A stretch of 35,049 nt of DNA, from the NCBI GenBank assembly GCA_009937425.1, contig JAACFO010000030.1:1-35049 (forward strand). Reading direction: 5' to 3'. Below are positions 9,801-17,231 of this stretch, one piece after another (within the stretch, counting starts at the first letter, position 1; the number at the start of each line of letters is the position of its first letter). Position numbers and translations under genes: made by a program. The notes under the pieces are model-generated. The model was not told the origin of the DNA and made no database searches. It saw only the letters and a program-made list of their open reading frames with translations. Origin of the DNA: Gammaproteobacteria bacterium (GTDB lineage: Bacteria > Pseudomonadota > Gammaproteobacteria > HK1).

Positions 9801-10185
9801 GCTGGCCGACGCCTGCAGGAGAGCAAACCGAACGGATGAAGGCATCGCTGCGCTCGACGAGGCCGAAGAGATTGTGAAGCACACGGCTCATCGTACTTAC
9901 GAGGTGGAAATGCACCGACAAAGAGCCGAGCTTCTCAAGACGCTTGAAGACGACCGATTAGACGAAGCGGAGCAGGCATACCTCAGAGCAATCGAGGCGG
10001 CGCGCTGGCAGCGGGCGCGCACGCTGGAGCTGCGGGCGGCGATCGGCCTCACTCGACTCCTGCGAAGTCAGGATAGACTGCGGGAAGCGCACCAGGTCCT
10101 GGCGCCCGTCTACCAGACCTTCACAGAGGGTCGAGACAGTTCCGACGTCGTGGAAGCCAGGGAGCTTCTGCACACGGTGGGTTGA
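6868..10185 (+). CDS. Zinc-ribbon / class III cyclase / AAA ATPase / TPR regulator
   Basis: The product is about 1105 residues. A double zinc ribbon starts it (C3-x2-C6, C17-x2-C20, C28-x2-C31, C42-x2-C45). Residues 65-245 are a class III cyclase domain with metal Asps D74 (FCDLVGST) and D118 (YMGDGVLAYFG) and the Asn/Arg pair N196 and R200 in PNLAARLQ. A large ATPase of the AAA_16/STAND type follows, with Walker A GEPGIGKS at 296-303 and Walker B VLCIVEDAHW near 421-430, then helical TPR-like repeats to the end. Proteins of this architecture are thought to act as cytoplasmic signal-integrating cyclases; ligand and product are unknown. The ATG at 6868 is preferred. A TTG at 6856 is in frame, and ribosome binding sites are weak for both. 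It lies 216 bases after the previous cyclase and 70 before the TRAP binding protein. Confidence 0.93.
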   Translation: MECPHCQFDNRERLRYCEACGATLDLSCPSCGASIPSDRKFCGECGMVLSTSPFITRQDSLSAERRQLTVMFCDLVGSTQLARKLDPEDLRDVTRAYQDACTAVLERYDGFVARYMGDGVLAYFGYPRAHEDDAERAVRAGLGVVEAVQALNSGIAREYEVELAVRVGIATGPTVVGDLVGEGASQESIVVGETPNLAARLQELAGPNEIVVAPNTRRLSGGGFGYEELEPQSLKGFAEALRPWRVLSELHVESRFEAIRGRYLTPLVGREEEIMILERRWERAKGGEGQIALISGEPGIGKSRLTETLIDQISGDPHIRLRYQCSPHHINSVLHPVIDQLVQAAGIDPQESGDKKLEKLRRWASEWSVEVDEDLPCVASLLAISREERFSPPELHPRQQRERTLAVLMKQITNLCGRQPVLCIVEDAHWIDPTTLEWLDRLVEQAEELPLFVVVTFRPEFVPSWIGAAHSTLLAIGRITRVDSRTIVETVVAGNALPETLVTEIVSKTDGVPLFVEELTRTVLDRHRIQSSTHSSAEPEVISDLEVPATLHDSLMSRLDRLDSAKELAQVGAAIGREFSHELIAAVSRLDEGSLDKALTAICDSGLVDCRGTPPDARYAFKHALVQDTAYQSLLKRTRQRYHGRIARVLEERFPATKVSEPELLAHHYTEARDENKAIEYWHAAGKQAMGLSANEEAVRHYERALSLLPSLGDGRVQEELECDLQLARGAALTGLKGYSHEEVRQAYLRAAHLCERTQQPKRLFTALRGLWNCHNMRAELEDGRALAVKLMSLAEESQDRTHLLIANRVMGTSHITLGELETANHYLEQGVEIYDRDMHRSCILEYGEDPGLWSYVYAAWTSDWLGHRDRALRQMTQALTLAEALPSRYTLSYVLACAALFYQYRYDLPRTREYAERAAAVSEEQGVAQQLAWASVHLGWVTAAEGNPLAGIAQIRAGLKSWRAMGGQAALPHFLTLLADACRRANRTDEGIAALDEAEEIVKHTAHRTYEVEMHRQRAELLKTLEDDRLDEAEQAYLRAIEAARWQRARTLELRAAIGLTRLLRSQDRLREAHQVLAPVYQTFTEGRDSSDVVEARELLHTVG

Positions 10186-10255
10186 CTCGCGACGAGTGTC
10201 TTCGCTTGGGATATCTGGGCAAGTGAAGTTGCCAAGAATTCAAGGAGAAAGTCCA

Positions 10256-11314
10256 ATGCGTCTCTGTAACGTTCGCAGCATTTTGATTGTTTCGGGTTGC
10301 ATCGTCGCCCTGAGCCTGGGCACAGGCCTCTCGGTCGCGGCGCAAGAGCGGGTCAAGTGGCGGATGCAAAGCGCGTTCGGCAGTAACTTGTCCGTGGTCG
10401 GGGAGGTCGCAGCCCGGTTCGAACGCATTGTCGACGCCGTTTCCGGTGGAACGTTCCAGGTCAAGTTCTACGAGCCAGGGGCGCTGGTGCCGCCATTTGA
10501 GGGCTTCTACGCGGTCAAGTCGGGAGGGCTCGATGCGGTGTGGGGGGCCGCCGGGTTTCACGCCGGCAAGATTCCGGCGCTTTCCTGGTTCAGCGCGGTA
10601 CCGTTCGGACCGCGGGCCGGCGAGTACCTCGCCTGGTTCAAGTATGGAGGTGGCAATGAGATCTACGATGAGATCTACGCCGAACATGGATTGAAGGGAT
10701 TTCAATGTGCCGTCATCGCACCCGAAGCCTCCGGTTGGTTCCGAAAGGAGATTAAATCGACCTCCGATCTGAAAGGGTTGAAAATGCGTTTCTTCGGCCT
10801 GGGCGCGCAGGTCATGAGCAAGATGGGAGTGTCGACGCAGCTTCTTTCTCCCGCCGACATCTATCCTGCGCTCGAACGTGGTGTGATCGATGCGACGGAG
10901 TATTCGATGCCGTCCATGGATCTGGACCTCGGCTTCTACCAGGTCGCGAAACACTACTACTTTCCCGGTTGGCACCAGCAGGCGACAGTCGGCGAGCTGT
11001 TGGTGAATCGAAAGCAATGGGAGATGCTTACGGATCAACACAAGGCAATACTGAACATCGCGTGCGGCGACAGCCTCAATTGGTCGTTCGTACGCAGCGA
11101 GGCATTACAGTACAAAGCGATGCTGAAGCTACGGGAAAAGGGCGTGAAGTTTCATCGCTGGCCCGATAGCGTGCTCGACGAATTCGAGGCCAGTTGGAAC
11201 GAAGTGGTCGCCGAACAATCCGCCAAAGATCCACTCTTCAAGCGTGTTTACGAGAGCTACGCAGCCTTTCGCAGTCAGTACGCGATTTGGCGACAACACG
11301 GATATTTGGAGTGA
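10256..11314 (+). CDS. TRAP transporter solute-binding protein, 2-oxo acid/TakP-like (orphan)
   Basis: The product is about 352 residues with a Sec signal peptide ending near the SVAAQ junction, so it is periplasmic. The body matches the DctP/TAXI-unrelated TRAP family. GVIDATEYSMPSMDLDLGF and AKHYYFPGWHQQ resemble the subgroup that binds 2-oxo acids or lactate (TakP-like); that substrate is an inference from the motif. A strong AAGGAGA site seven bases before the ATG at 10256 fixes the start, 20 codons inside the open frame. No DctQ or DctM permease gene lies beside it; the next gene is a convergent dehalogenase. It either shares a permease encoded elsewhere or serves as a sensor. Its distance of 70 bases from the cyclase gene suggests joint transcription. 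Confidence 0.9.
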   Translation: MRLCNVRSILIVSGCIVALSLGTGLSVAAQERVKWRMQSAFGSNLSVVGEVAARFERIVDAVSGGTFQVKFYEPGALVPPFEGFYAVKSGGLDAVWGAAGFHAGKIPALSWFSAVPFGPRAGEYLAWFKYGGGNEIYDEIYAEHGLKGFQCAVIAPEASGWFRKEIKSTSDLKGLKMRFFGLGAQVMSKMGVSTQLLSPADIYPALERGVIDATEYSMPSMDLDLGFYQVAKHYYFPGWHQQATVGELLVNRKQWEMLTDQHKAILNIACGDSLNWSFVRSEALQYKAMLKLREKGVKFHRWPDSVLDEFEASWNEVVAEQSAKDPLFKRVYESYAAFRSQYAIWRQHGYLE

Positions 11315-11401
11315 CGGAGGTAAAGATCTGCACTGCTACTGGAAAGGCGTGTATATGGCCACCGCCAATGGCATCGACAACGGTGCAAGTCGCGCCAGGC
11401 T

Positions 11402-12139
11402 CTATGCCCGTGCGCTCACTACGGCGTTGGCCATCTCCATCATTGAAAAGTAAAGAAAGTCGGTGTCCGGATGCTCGTCCACCGCAGCGGTGGCTCCCCA
11501 GTGCCCTCCCTCGGAAAGCCGTTGGCGGTCAATCCAGGCGTTAGCCAGCCCGTGGGCTTTAGCCGGCACGTGGTCGTGATGCAGACTCTGCGCGGTGTGC
11601 AGCACATCGGTGCTCTGGAGTCCCAGATCATCTCGAAGATGGCTCAGAAGATACTCGAAGTTGGCGGCGTTTGGCTTGTATGAGCCAATATCCTGGGCCG
11701 TATAGATGGCATCGAACTCGACCCCGAGCTTACGGTTGGAGGCGGCGAAACCGTCTCGGTCAATATTTGAGAGTATTACCAGCTGGTAGTGTCGCTTGAG
11801 GATGCGAAGAGCATCCGCAGTGTCGGTGAACGCCGGCCACAGTGCCACCGATCGCCCGAATACCTCATCCAGTTCGCTCGTGGTGTCGAGCCCGAAGTGT
11901 CCGGCGATTGCAGGGTGGACCCGCGTCAGCACTTCTGGATAGAGCATATCGGGTGTCTCGCTCTCCTGACGGGTTTCAAACATCCCAAACGCTTGCAGCG
12001 CCACGTCACGGGTAACACTCTCGCACCCGTTGTGCATCAGCAGGGGTTGAAGAGCATCCCAAATTCCGGTTTCCCAGTCGATGAGGGTGCCGTAGCAATC
12101 AAACGTGAGTACCTTGAAGTCGGTCAATCGGTGATTCAT
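11402..12139 (-). CDS. HAD-superfamily haloacid dehalogenase type II-like hydrolase
   Basis: The product is 245 residues. The N-terminal FDCYGTLIDWE carries the nucleophile Asp (D14) in the F-D-x-Y-G-T pattern of (S)-2-haloacid dehalogenases. SNIDRDGF supplies motif II and GSYKPNAANFEYLL the motif III Lys. HTAQSLHHDHVPAKAHGLANAWIDR is the C-terminal block common to this group. Type II haloacid dehalogenases convert 2-haloacids to 2-hydroxy acids, but many relatives are phosphatases, so the function is only probable. The ATG at 12139 follows GGAGA. It is the last gene of a leftward set with an AraC regulator, 78 bases upstream, and it converges on the TRAP binding protein. Confidence 0.88.
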   Translation of the reverse strand: MNHRLTDFKVLTFDCYGTLIDWETGIWDALQPLLMHNGCESVTRDVALQAFGMFETRQESETPDMLYPEVLTRVHPAIAGHFGLDTTSELDEVFGRSVALWPAFTDTADALRILKRHYQLVILSNIDRDGFAASNRKLGVEFDAIYTAQDIGSYKPNAANFEYLLSHLRDDLGLQSTDVLHTAQSLHHDHVPAKAHGLANAWIDRQRLSEGGHWGATAAVDEHPDTDFLYFSMMEMANAVVSARA

Positions 12140-12217
12140 CGCTCATCTCCGTTACGTGCAGTGTGCAATAAACGCGTAAGACTCTAACCGGTCAACCAGA
12201 TAACCGCTTGCTCGGGA

Positions 12218-12994
12218 CTACTGACTTTTGTGCTCGTCCTGCTGTGAAGACAAGGCTGCGCGATAGCCAAGCGGTGCTGTTCCCACGTGCTTGCGAAACG
12301 CCCGGGTGAACGCAGCCTGGTCACCGTAGCCGACACGAAGCGCCACCTCCATCACCGACAGGGAAGTGTGTGCGAGCAGCTCCGAGGCTCGACGCAGACG
12401 ACGCTGCGTCAAGTACTTTTGCGGCGTCGTCATAAGATGTTCCCGAAATAGTGCGTGCAGTCGACTCGCGCTCACATTGCCGACCCGCGCCATGTCAGCC
12501 ACGGTGAGCGGCCACTCCAGATGCGCATCCACGTAGCCGGCTACGGCACGAAGACTGGACGGCCATGCTCCCTGCTCGCCGAGACCGAGCTGTGCGGAAA
12601 CGGTGCCGAGTAGTAGAGCGCAGGCATGGGCAATGAGTGGTCCCCGAAGCTGACCGCGCTCGCTCGCTCGGGCCAGGTAACGAATGAGTCGAAGCAGCTC
12701 AGCGTCGACCGGCACGAAAGGGTGGTGCCGGGCCCGTTCCCAGAGCAATGCGCCCAGGGCGTCGGTGGCGATCCACGCGCGCGTTGGTATGTCTATCACC
12801 AGGAAAGAGTTGCTCTTCGAACCGGTGAAGCTGTGAGATTCGCCGGCTGCAACCAGTGCCACGCTGTCCGAAGAGACGTAGCCCTCTGTGCCACTGACGA
12901 CCATGCTCAGCCGACCTTCGAGTGGCAGCACTACCTGGTGAAAGTCGTGACTGTGGGTGACGACATCGCCACGATAGCGACGTACTTCGAACAA
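12218..12994 (-). CDS. AraC-family transcriptional regulator
   Basis: The product is about 258 residues. The N-terminal part (HSHDFHQVVLPLEGRL) looks like a cupin-type ligand-binding arm. The C-terminal hundred residues hold the two AraC helix-turn-helix units, ADMARVGNVSASRLHALFREHLMTTP and EVALRVGYGDQAAFTRAFRKHVGTAPLGYR, the second being the classic family signature. The frame opens with TTG at 12994; there is no ATG before residue 31 that would keep the cupin strand, and a GAGGGG stretch lies upstream. It sits between the dehalogenase and the sll1863-like gene in the same direction, so it may control one of them or the nearby TRAP protein. The inducer is unknown. Confidence 0.92.
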   Translation of the reverse strand: MFEVRRYRGDVVTHSHDFHQVVLPLEGRLSMVVSGTEGYVSSDSVALVAAGESHSFTGSKSNSFLVIDIPTRAWIATDALGALLWERARHHPFVPVDAELLRLIRYLARASERGQLRGPLIAHACALLLGTVSAQLGLGEQGAWPSSLRAVAGYVDAHLEWPLTVADMARVGNVSASRLHALFREHLMTTPQKYLTQRRLRRASELLAHTSLSVMEVALRVGYGDQAAFTRAFRKHVGTAPLGYRAALSSQQDEHKSQ

Positions 12995-13033
12995 CGGTTG
13001 CAGACTTGACCCCTCGAGACTGATGTCGCCAGG

Positions 13034-13330
13034 TCAGTCCTTGGACGTGAACTTGGCGTGCGCGTTCTCGAAGGCACTGCTCCAAGCCTGCCAGGCTTTC
13101 TCGGTCCCCTGTACCATCACGTCCCATGCCTCGGCAGTGGTGTTCTGCATTTCGCTGAACTTCGCCTGAGCGTCGTCGCGCATCTCCCGCAGAGCCTCGA
13201 GCTGCTTGTCGTATTGGACCTTTGCATCGGCTTGGGCCTGGCGAGCGTTGCTCTCGAGCTTGTCGATTTCGGCGTTCCATTCGTCCAGCTTGGCTTTGAA
13301 GTCATCCAGATAGTCGTCTCGGCTGCTCAT
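13034..13330 (-). CDS. sll1863-family stress response-like coiled-coil protein
   Basis: The product is 98 highly charged residues, almost wholly predicted helix and coiled coil (DDFKAKLDEWNAEIDKLESNARQAQADAK), ending in an amphipathic segment with several tryptophans (WDVMVQGTEKAWQAWSSAFENA). This layout matches small proteins annotated as sll1863-family stress response proteins, whose molecular role is not known. The ATG at 13330 is preceded by GGAGGAG at good spacing, which rules out the 30-codon upstream extension. It lies 39 bases upstream of the AraC gene start and 127 bases downstream of the PLP enzyme, all in one direction. Confidence 0.75.
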   Translation of the reverse strand: MSSRDDYLDDFKAKLDEWNAEIDKLESNARQAQADAKVQYDKQLEALREMRDDAQAKFSEMQNTTAEAWDVMVQGTEKAWQAWSSAFENAHAKFTSKD

Positions 13331-13457
13331 GTCGCTCCTCCATGTATCGTTGATAGGTAACCGGGGACGGGGTGGTCCGCCTGGTTTGGCCATGGTGATT
13401 TCATTGCATGCTGTCGTCAAGAACGGCCGAGGCGAACAGCACCGGACCGGCCTGCCA

Positions 13458-14699
13458 TCAAAGGGCTGCGTAATCGATGGGCTTGGTGCAATCGAGCCTG
13501 CGTTCCATGGGCGGCATGGGAGATTTCAAGCCGCTGGCGGTATTGAAAATGACGACGCGATCCTCTGGATTCACCTGGCGCGACTCCAAATTGGTCTTGT
13601 AGGCTGCATAACACAGGGCACCTTCGGGACACAGATGCAGCCCCTCTTGCATGGCAACTTCGGCCCGTGCCTCGGCGACGTCTTCGTCGGAGACGCCAAC
13701 GGCGAATCCCGAACTTTCGTAGATGACTTTTAAGATCAAGCGATCGCCGAGGGGTTTCGGTACGCGGACACCGTGAATTTGGGTCTCGACCGGATCCCAG
13801 GGCGCCTCCACGTCGTTGCGCCCGTCCTGGTATGCCCTGACGATGGGGCCGCAGCCGGTAGATTGCACCGCCACCATGCGTGGGCGCTGGGAGCCGATCC
13901 ATCCGATCGCTTCGAGCTCATCGAACGCCTTCCACATTCCGATAAATCCGGTTCCGCCACCGGTCGGGTAGTAAATCACGTCGGGTAGAGACCAGCCAAG
14001 CTGTTCGGCAAGTTCCAGACCCATGGTCTTCTTCCCTTCAATTCGATAGGGCTCTTCAAGGGTGGAGAGATCGTGCCAACCCATGATCTCGGTTCCGTCA
14101 CGGACGATGCGGGCACATTGATTGACCAGACCGTTGACCCCGTAGACGCGAGCCCCGTGATAGGCGATCTCCCGCGCCGTTACCTCGGGAGTGTCTGCGG
14201 GCGTGAACACGTAGGTTTCCATGCCGGCGCGCGCGCCATAGGCGGCAGCGGCCGATCCGGCATTGCCGGCGGTGGGGACGGCAATACGCGTCTTGCCGAA
14301 GACCTTCGCCATGGTTACTGCGACGGCCATACCTCGCGCCTTGAACGAGCCCGTTGGCAAACGGCCTTCATCCTTGACCAGGATTTCAGTGACGCCTAAA
14401 CGGTTGCTCAGGCGGGGTAGGCGGATAAGTGGTGTCATCGCCTCGCCCAGCTCGACAATCCGGTCTACTCGGGGCATGGGCAAAAGCTCCCGATAGCGCC
14501 ACATATCGGGCCGCCGCCGTTGCAGATCTTCCTTGCAAACGGCCGCGCCGACAGCATCCAGGTCGTAACGGACGAGGAGAGGGTGACCGGCACTCGACAG
14601 TCCGTGCATGCGGTCCTGGCGAAAACGTTCTTTCGATTCACTGCATTCAAGATACGATACAAACGACGTGTCGTCAGTCGAAGGGTTGCCGGTGCTCAT
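13458..14699 (-). CDS. Threonine synthase-like PLP-dependent enzyme
   Basis: The product is about 413 residues of fold type II PLP enzymes. GSFKARG (Lys at about 120) is the Schiff-base lysine motif. PTAGNAGSAAAAYGARAG is the loop that holds the substrate carboxylate, and YPTGGGTGFIGMWKAF binds the PLP phosphate. The sequence pattern is nearest to threonine synthase (O-phosphohomoserine to threonine). Related enzymes are diaminopropionate ammonia-lyase and threonine dehydratase, which cannot be excluded. The N-terminal zinc ribbon common in this group appears degenerate: one Cys (C19) remains and the second pair is replaced by HGLSSAGHPLLVRYDL. The ATG at 14699 follows GGAAGGAA. No other threonine-pathway gene is nearby, and divergent oxygenase genes start 320 bases away. 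Confidence 0.85.
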   Translation of the reverse strand: MSTGNPSTDDTSFVSYLECSESKERFRQDRMHGLSSAGHPLLVRYDLDAVGAAVCKEDLQRRRPDMWRYRELLPMPRVDRIVELGEAMTPLIRLPRLSNRLGVTEILVKDEGRLPTGSFKARGMAVAVTMAKVFGKTRIAVPTAGNAGSAAAAYGARAGMETYVFTPADTPEVTAREIAYHGARVYGVNGLVNQCARIVRDGTEIMGWHDLSTLEEPYRIEGKKTMGLELAEQLGWSLPDVIYYPTGGGTGFIGMWKAFDELEAIGWIGSQRPRMVAVQSTGCGPIVRAYQDGRNDVEAPWDPVETQIHGVRVPKPLGDRLILKVIYESSGFAVGVSDEDVAEARAEVAMQEGLHLCPEGALCYAAYKTNLESRQVNPEDRVVIFNTASGLKSPMPPMERRLDCTKPIDYAAL

Positions 14700-15020
14700 A
14701 AATTGTTCCTTCCCCAATATCTCTTGCTCTGATCCAGGCCTGTAAGCCTCGAATTGCTGATTCTGTCCTGAAATCCGGCTAATGGACAATATTGTGACCG
14801 GCACCGCCATCCCCCTGCTCATCCCATAAGACAGGTGACCGATTAGTTCACCGAGATCAATAAATCGGCGTATTTCAGAATCTTTCTCGAGTGAAATCAC
14901 TATTCTCGCGAATCAGGAACCGCGAGGCCGCGTTGCGCGTGCTTCGAACGAACGGGACCAAGGACAGGTGCTACACCCATCGTCCGGGTGACGCCATAAA
15001 CGACCGGAGGAGCGGAAAGT
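14700..15020. other. Divergent promoter region with two short palindromes
   Basis: This 321-base gap lies between the leftward PLP-enzyme gene and the rightward dioxygenase gene. It contains the perfect 10-base palindrome ACAATATTGT at 14786-14795 and the short inverted repeat AGTGA-AA-TCACT at 14890-14901. Either could be an operator. I see no coding sequence. Confidence 0.45.
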
Positions 15021-15920
15021 ATGCCATCTACACTCTCTGCCGTGGTTGATCAGTACCACAGGGAAGGCTTTCTGCTTCGCCCGGGATTTTTTGCGCGCGA
15101 AGTGGCTCTGCTGAAACAGCTGATCGACTCTGAAAGGGAACGACTGCAGGCCCTGGAGGACCTGACCATCGACTCCGCGGGTCGCCAAGCCTCCTGTCTG
15201 GGTTACCTCGGCCACGGCGACGATGTCGTCACTGCCTTCGCGACAACCGAACGGCTCGTGAATCTCGTAAAGGCGCTACTGGGTGACGACGTGTATCTTC
15301 TCAAGGGGAAATTGAACGTCAAGTGGGGCACCACCGCACCGGAGCGCCACGGCGGCTGGGATCCTCATCAGGATCGTGCCGCCTGGGCCAGGGAATCTTT
15401 GCTGGGGAAGGACACGATCTCGGTGGCGATCGCCATCGACCGCTCGGACACCAATAACGGGACCGTCGAGGTGCTCCCCGGCTCGCACGCGGACGGGCTC
15501 GTCGAGCACACGCGGATCGGTCAGGGATACGGGATTCCGGAACACACCTATCGGCAGCTCTGCGATCGTCACGGCCGCGTGCCGGCGATCATGGAAGCCG
15601 GTGATGTGCTGCTATTCTCGGGCGACTTAGTGCACTTGTCGGAGTCGAATCTCGACGACAGGCGTCGTGCAGTACTTTTCTTGACCTTCAACGCCCTCAA
15701 CAACAGTCCGGCAAAGGGCGTTGGGCCGTCACGATATTATTGCGCCGAAGCATTGCAGCCTCGAGACGACCAGATACTGGTCGGACTCGTGCAGCAGTTT
15801 GAAAAGGGACAGTACGAGCCGGAATTCGACTGGGACACCATTCGCCGCGAACGCGAGAACGACATTGCCGAGGGCGTCGATTCGGGCTGGACAGGCGTGA
15901 CCCCGACACTTGTTAGTTGA
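15021..15920 (+). CDS. Phytanoyl-CoA dioxygenase (PhyH) family protein
   Basis: The product is 299 residues. Residues 114-118 (DPHQD) give the H116-x-D118 iron motif, and LLFSGDLVHLSESN gives the distal His (H205). The Arg-rich DDRRRAVLFLTFN about ten residues on should include the 2-oxoglutarate-binding Arg. TNNGTVEVLPGSHADG is the conserved PhyH loop. These are non-heme Fe(II) 2-oxoglutarate oxygenases that hydroxylate small substrates, with the specific substrate unknown here. A CGGAGGAGCGG site precedes the ATG. The next gene starts 74 bases downstream in the same direction and also looks like an Fe(II) oxygenase, so the two may act together. Confidence 0.9.
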   Translation: MPSTLSAVVDQYHREGFLLRPGFFAREVALLKQLIDSERERLQALEDLTIDSAGRQASCLGYLGHGDDVVTAFATTERLVNLVKALLGDDVYLLKGKLNVKWGTTAPERHGGWDPHQDRAAWARESLLGKDTISVAIAIDRSDTNNGTVEVLPGSHADGLVEHTRIGQGYGIPEHTYRQLCDRHGRVPAIMEAGDVLLFSGDLVHLSESNLDDRRRAVLFLTFNALNNSPAKGVGPSRYYCAEALQPRDDQILVGLVQQFEKGQYEPEFDWDTIRRERENDIAEGVDSGWTGVTPTLVS

Positions 15921-15994
15921 ACATTGCCACACGTACCAAACACTGCCGTGTCTAGACGCAGTTCTTGCCACTGCGCAGAGTCGCTGAATCGGCA

Positions 15995-17170
15995 ATGAAC
16001 GCCGCACTCATCCGTTTTGTCGCCGACTATCTTGCGGGCCACGCGGCCTGTGCCGGTGTGGGCACCGGAGCGCTCGGACAAGTGCACATCGATCCGCAGC
16101 TCGGTCCCTGTCTCCGGCTGCGCTTCGAAGCGAACCGCTGCCATGTCGAGTTGACCACCACCAACGCCAACACGGTGGATTGCCACGTGAAGATTCCGTG
16201 GTTACGACTCGTGCAGCTTCTGGATGAAGAGCTGCACCCGCGCGAAGTGCTCGAGCTCGGCATGGTGAAGATGGACGGTGATCCTCAGCTTGGCGAGCGT
16301 GCTCTCGCATGGCTACACGACAGCGGGTTCGGCTGGCATGTGTACAAGCGGGTACCCGTGTGGCAGCTGCAGGTCAATCTCGGTGAGAAGACATGCAGCG
16401 AGATCCGTAGCTTCGCCAGCGATGTGTACAACTACGCTTTACCTACGAGCATCGACAAGCAGACAGCCATCAGAAAGCTGGTGGAGCTGTTCCGCGCCGG
16501 ACCGCGGTTGAGCGAAGAATTCCGCGGTCAAGTTCCCGACCCGGTACACAAGAGCTGTACCCGATTCGATGCCGAACGATTGCAGGCCGATTTCGAGCGC
16601 CTGCGCTCGCGCTTTCCCCCGGAAGAGAAGCACTGTCCCGGCTGCGAGGACGCCGACGAGTGCACGCTCGGCGATGACTGCGGCCGCCTCGAGTCCGGTT
16701 GGACGCTGCAATCCTTCGGTGACGATCACAGCCAAGCGGTATTCGGTGGCCCGCTGAATGTTCAGGAGTCTCGGGCGGTGGCGAAGACCGAAGCCTGCTT
16801 CGGGATTTTCGAGGAAATCATCGACAGCATTCCCGGCTGTTGCCGGACGCGATTGAAGGTTTATCGGCCGAATTACCGCCTCGGCCACCTGCCCCACACC
16901 GACGCCTGCGATCTGGTACGCAGCATCATTCCGATCCATCCCGCTTCCGGGCAGCTGTCGGTCGAGCCGTCCTTCGGCGCTTTCGAGCGCGACGGACTTT
17001 ACGATTCCTACGATCTCGACGAGCCCGGGCGTCTCTACTGGTTTCCCAGCTGGCTGATGCACTCGGGCCGCAACCACAGCCATGAGCAGGAGCGGGTCTT
17101 TCTTCTCATCAGCCAACGATTCGACGAAGATACCCGTCGCCTGCAGGGAAGTGTCGATACGCCGATCTAG
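15995..17170 (+). CDS. Putative SCP2-like / Cys4 / Fe(II)-2OG oxygenase fusion protein
   Basis: The product is about 391 residues and is not one I recognise as a whole. Residues 1-110 resemble an SCP2 sterol/lipid-binding domain: a beta-rich part, then LVQLLDEELHPREVLELGMVKMDGDPQLGERAL, which follows the helix-strand pattern that ends SCP2 domains. A middle part holds a compact cluster C214-x2-C217-x5-C223-x5-C229 that could bind zinc. Residues 285-376 carry HTD (H301, D303), WFPSWLMHSGRN (H356) and ERVFLLISQRF (R367), the order of iron ligands and 2-oxoglutarate Arg seen in double-stranded beta-helix oxygenases. The ATG at 15995 is preferred over TTG at 15965; neither has a strong ribosome site. 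The domain calls are by motif only. Confidence 0.6.
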   Translation: MNAALIRFVADYLAGHAACAGVGTGALGQVHIDPQLGPCLRLRFEANRCHVELTTTNANTVDCHVKIPWLRLVQLLDEELHPREVLELGMVKMDGDPQLGERALAWLHDSGFGWHVYKRVPVWQLQVNLGEKTCSEIRSFASDVYNYALPTSIDKQTAIRKLVELFRAGPRLSEEFRGQVPDPVHKSCTRFDAERLQADFERLRSRFPPEEKHCPGCEDADECTLGDDCGRLESGWTLQSFGDDHSQAVFGGPLNVQESRAVAKTEACFGIFEEIIDSIPGCCRTRLKVYRPNYRLGHLPHTDACDLVRSIIPIHPASGQLSVEPSFGAFERDGLYDSYDLDEPGRLYWFPSWLMHSGRNHSHEQERVFLLISQRFDEDTRRLQGSVDTPI

Positions 17171-17231
17171 GCACCATTCCCATCGGCTTGGTACTGATGA
17201 TCTGCCTCCAGACCAGAGTTGGAGCCCGCAA

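Noticed and set aside
9244-9921. A 225-codon leftward frame within the AAA cyclase gene
   Set aside because: It is antisense to the TPR part of a continuous 1105-residue protein and has no start signal.
10121-11041. A 306-codon leftward frame opposite the TRAP binding protein
   Set aside because: It is a shadow of the strongly supported rightward gene with signal peptide and ribosome site.
11358-11453. A small frame after the orphan TRAP binding protein that might be a DctQ start
   Set aside because: It is 31 residues, not hydrophobic enough for a membrane segment pair, and overlaps the dehalogenase gene end.
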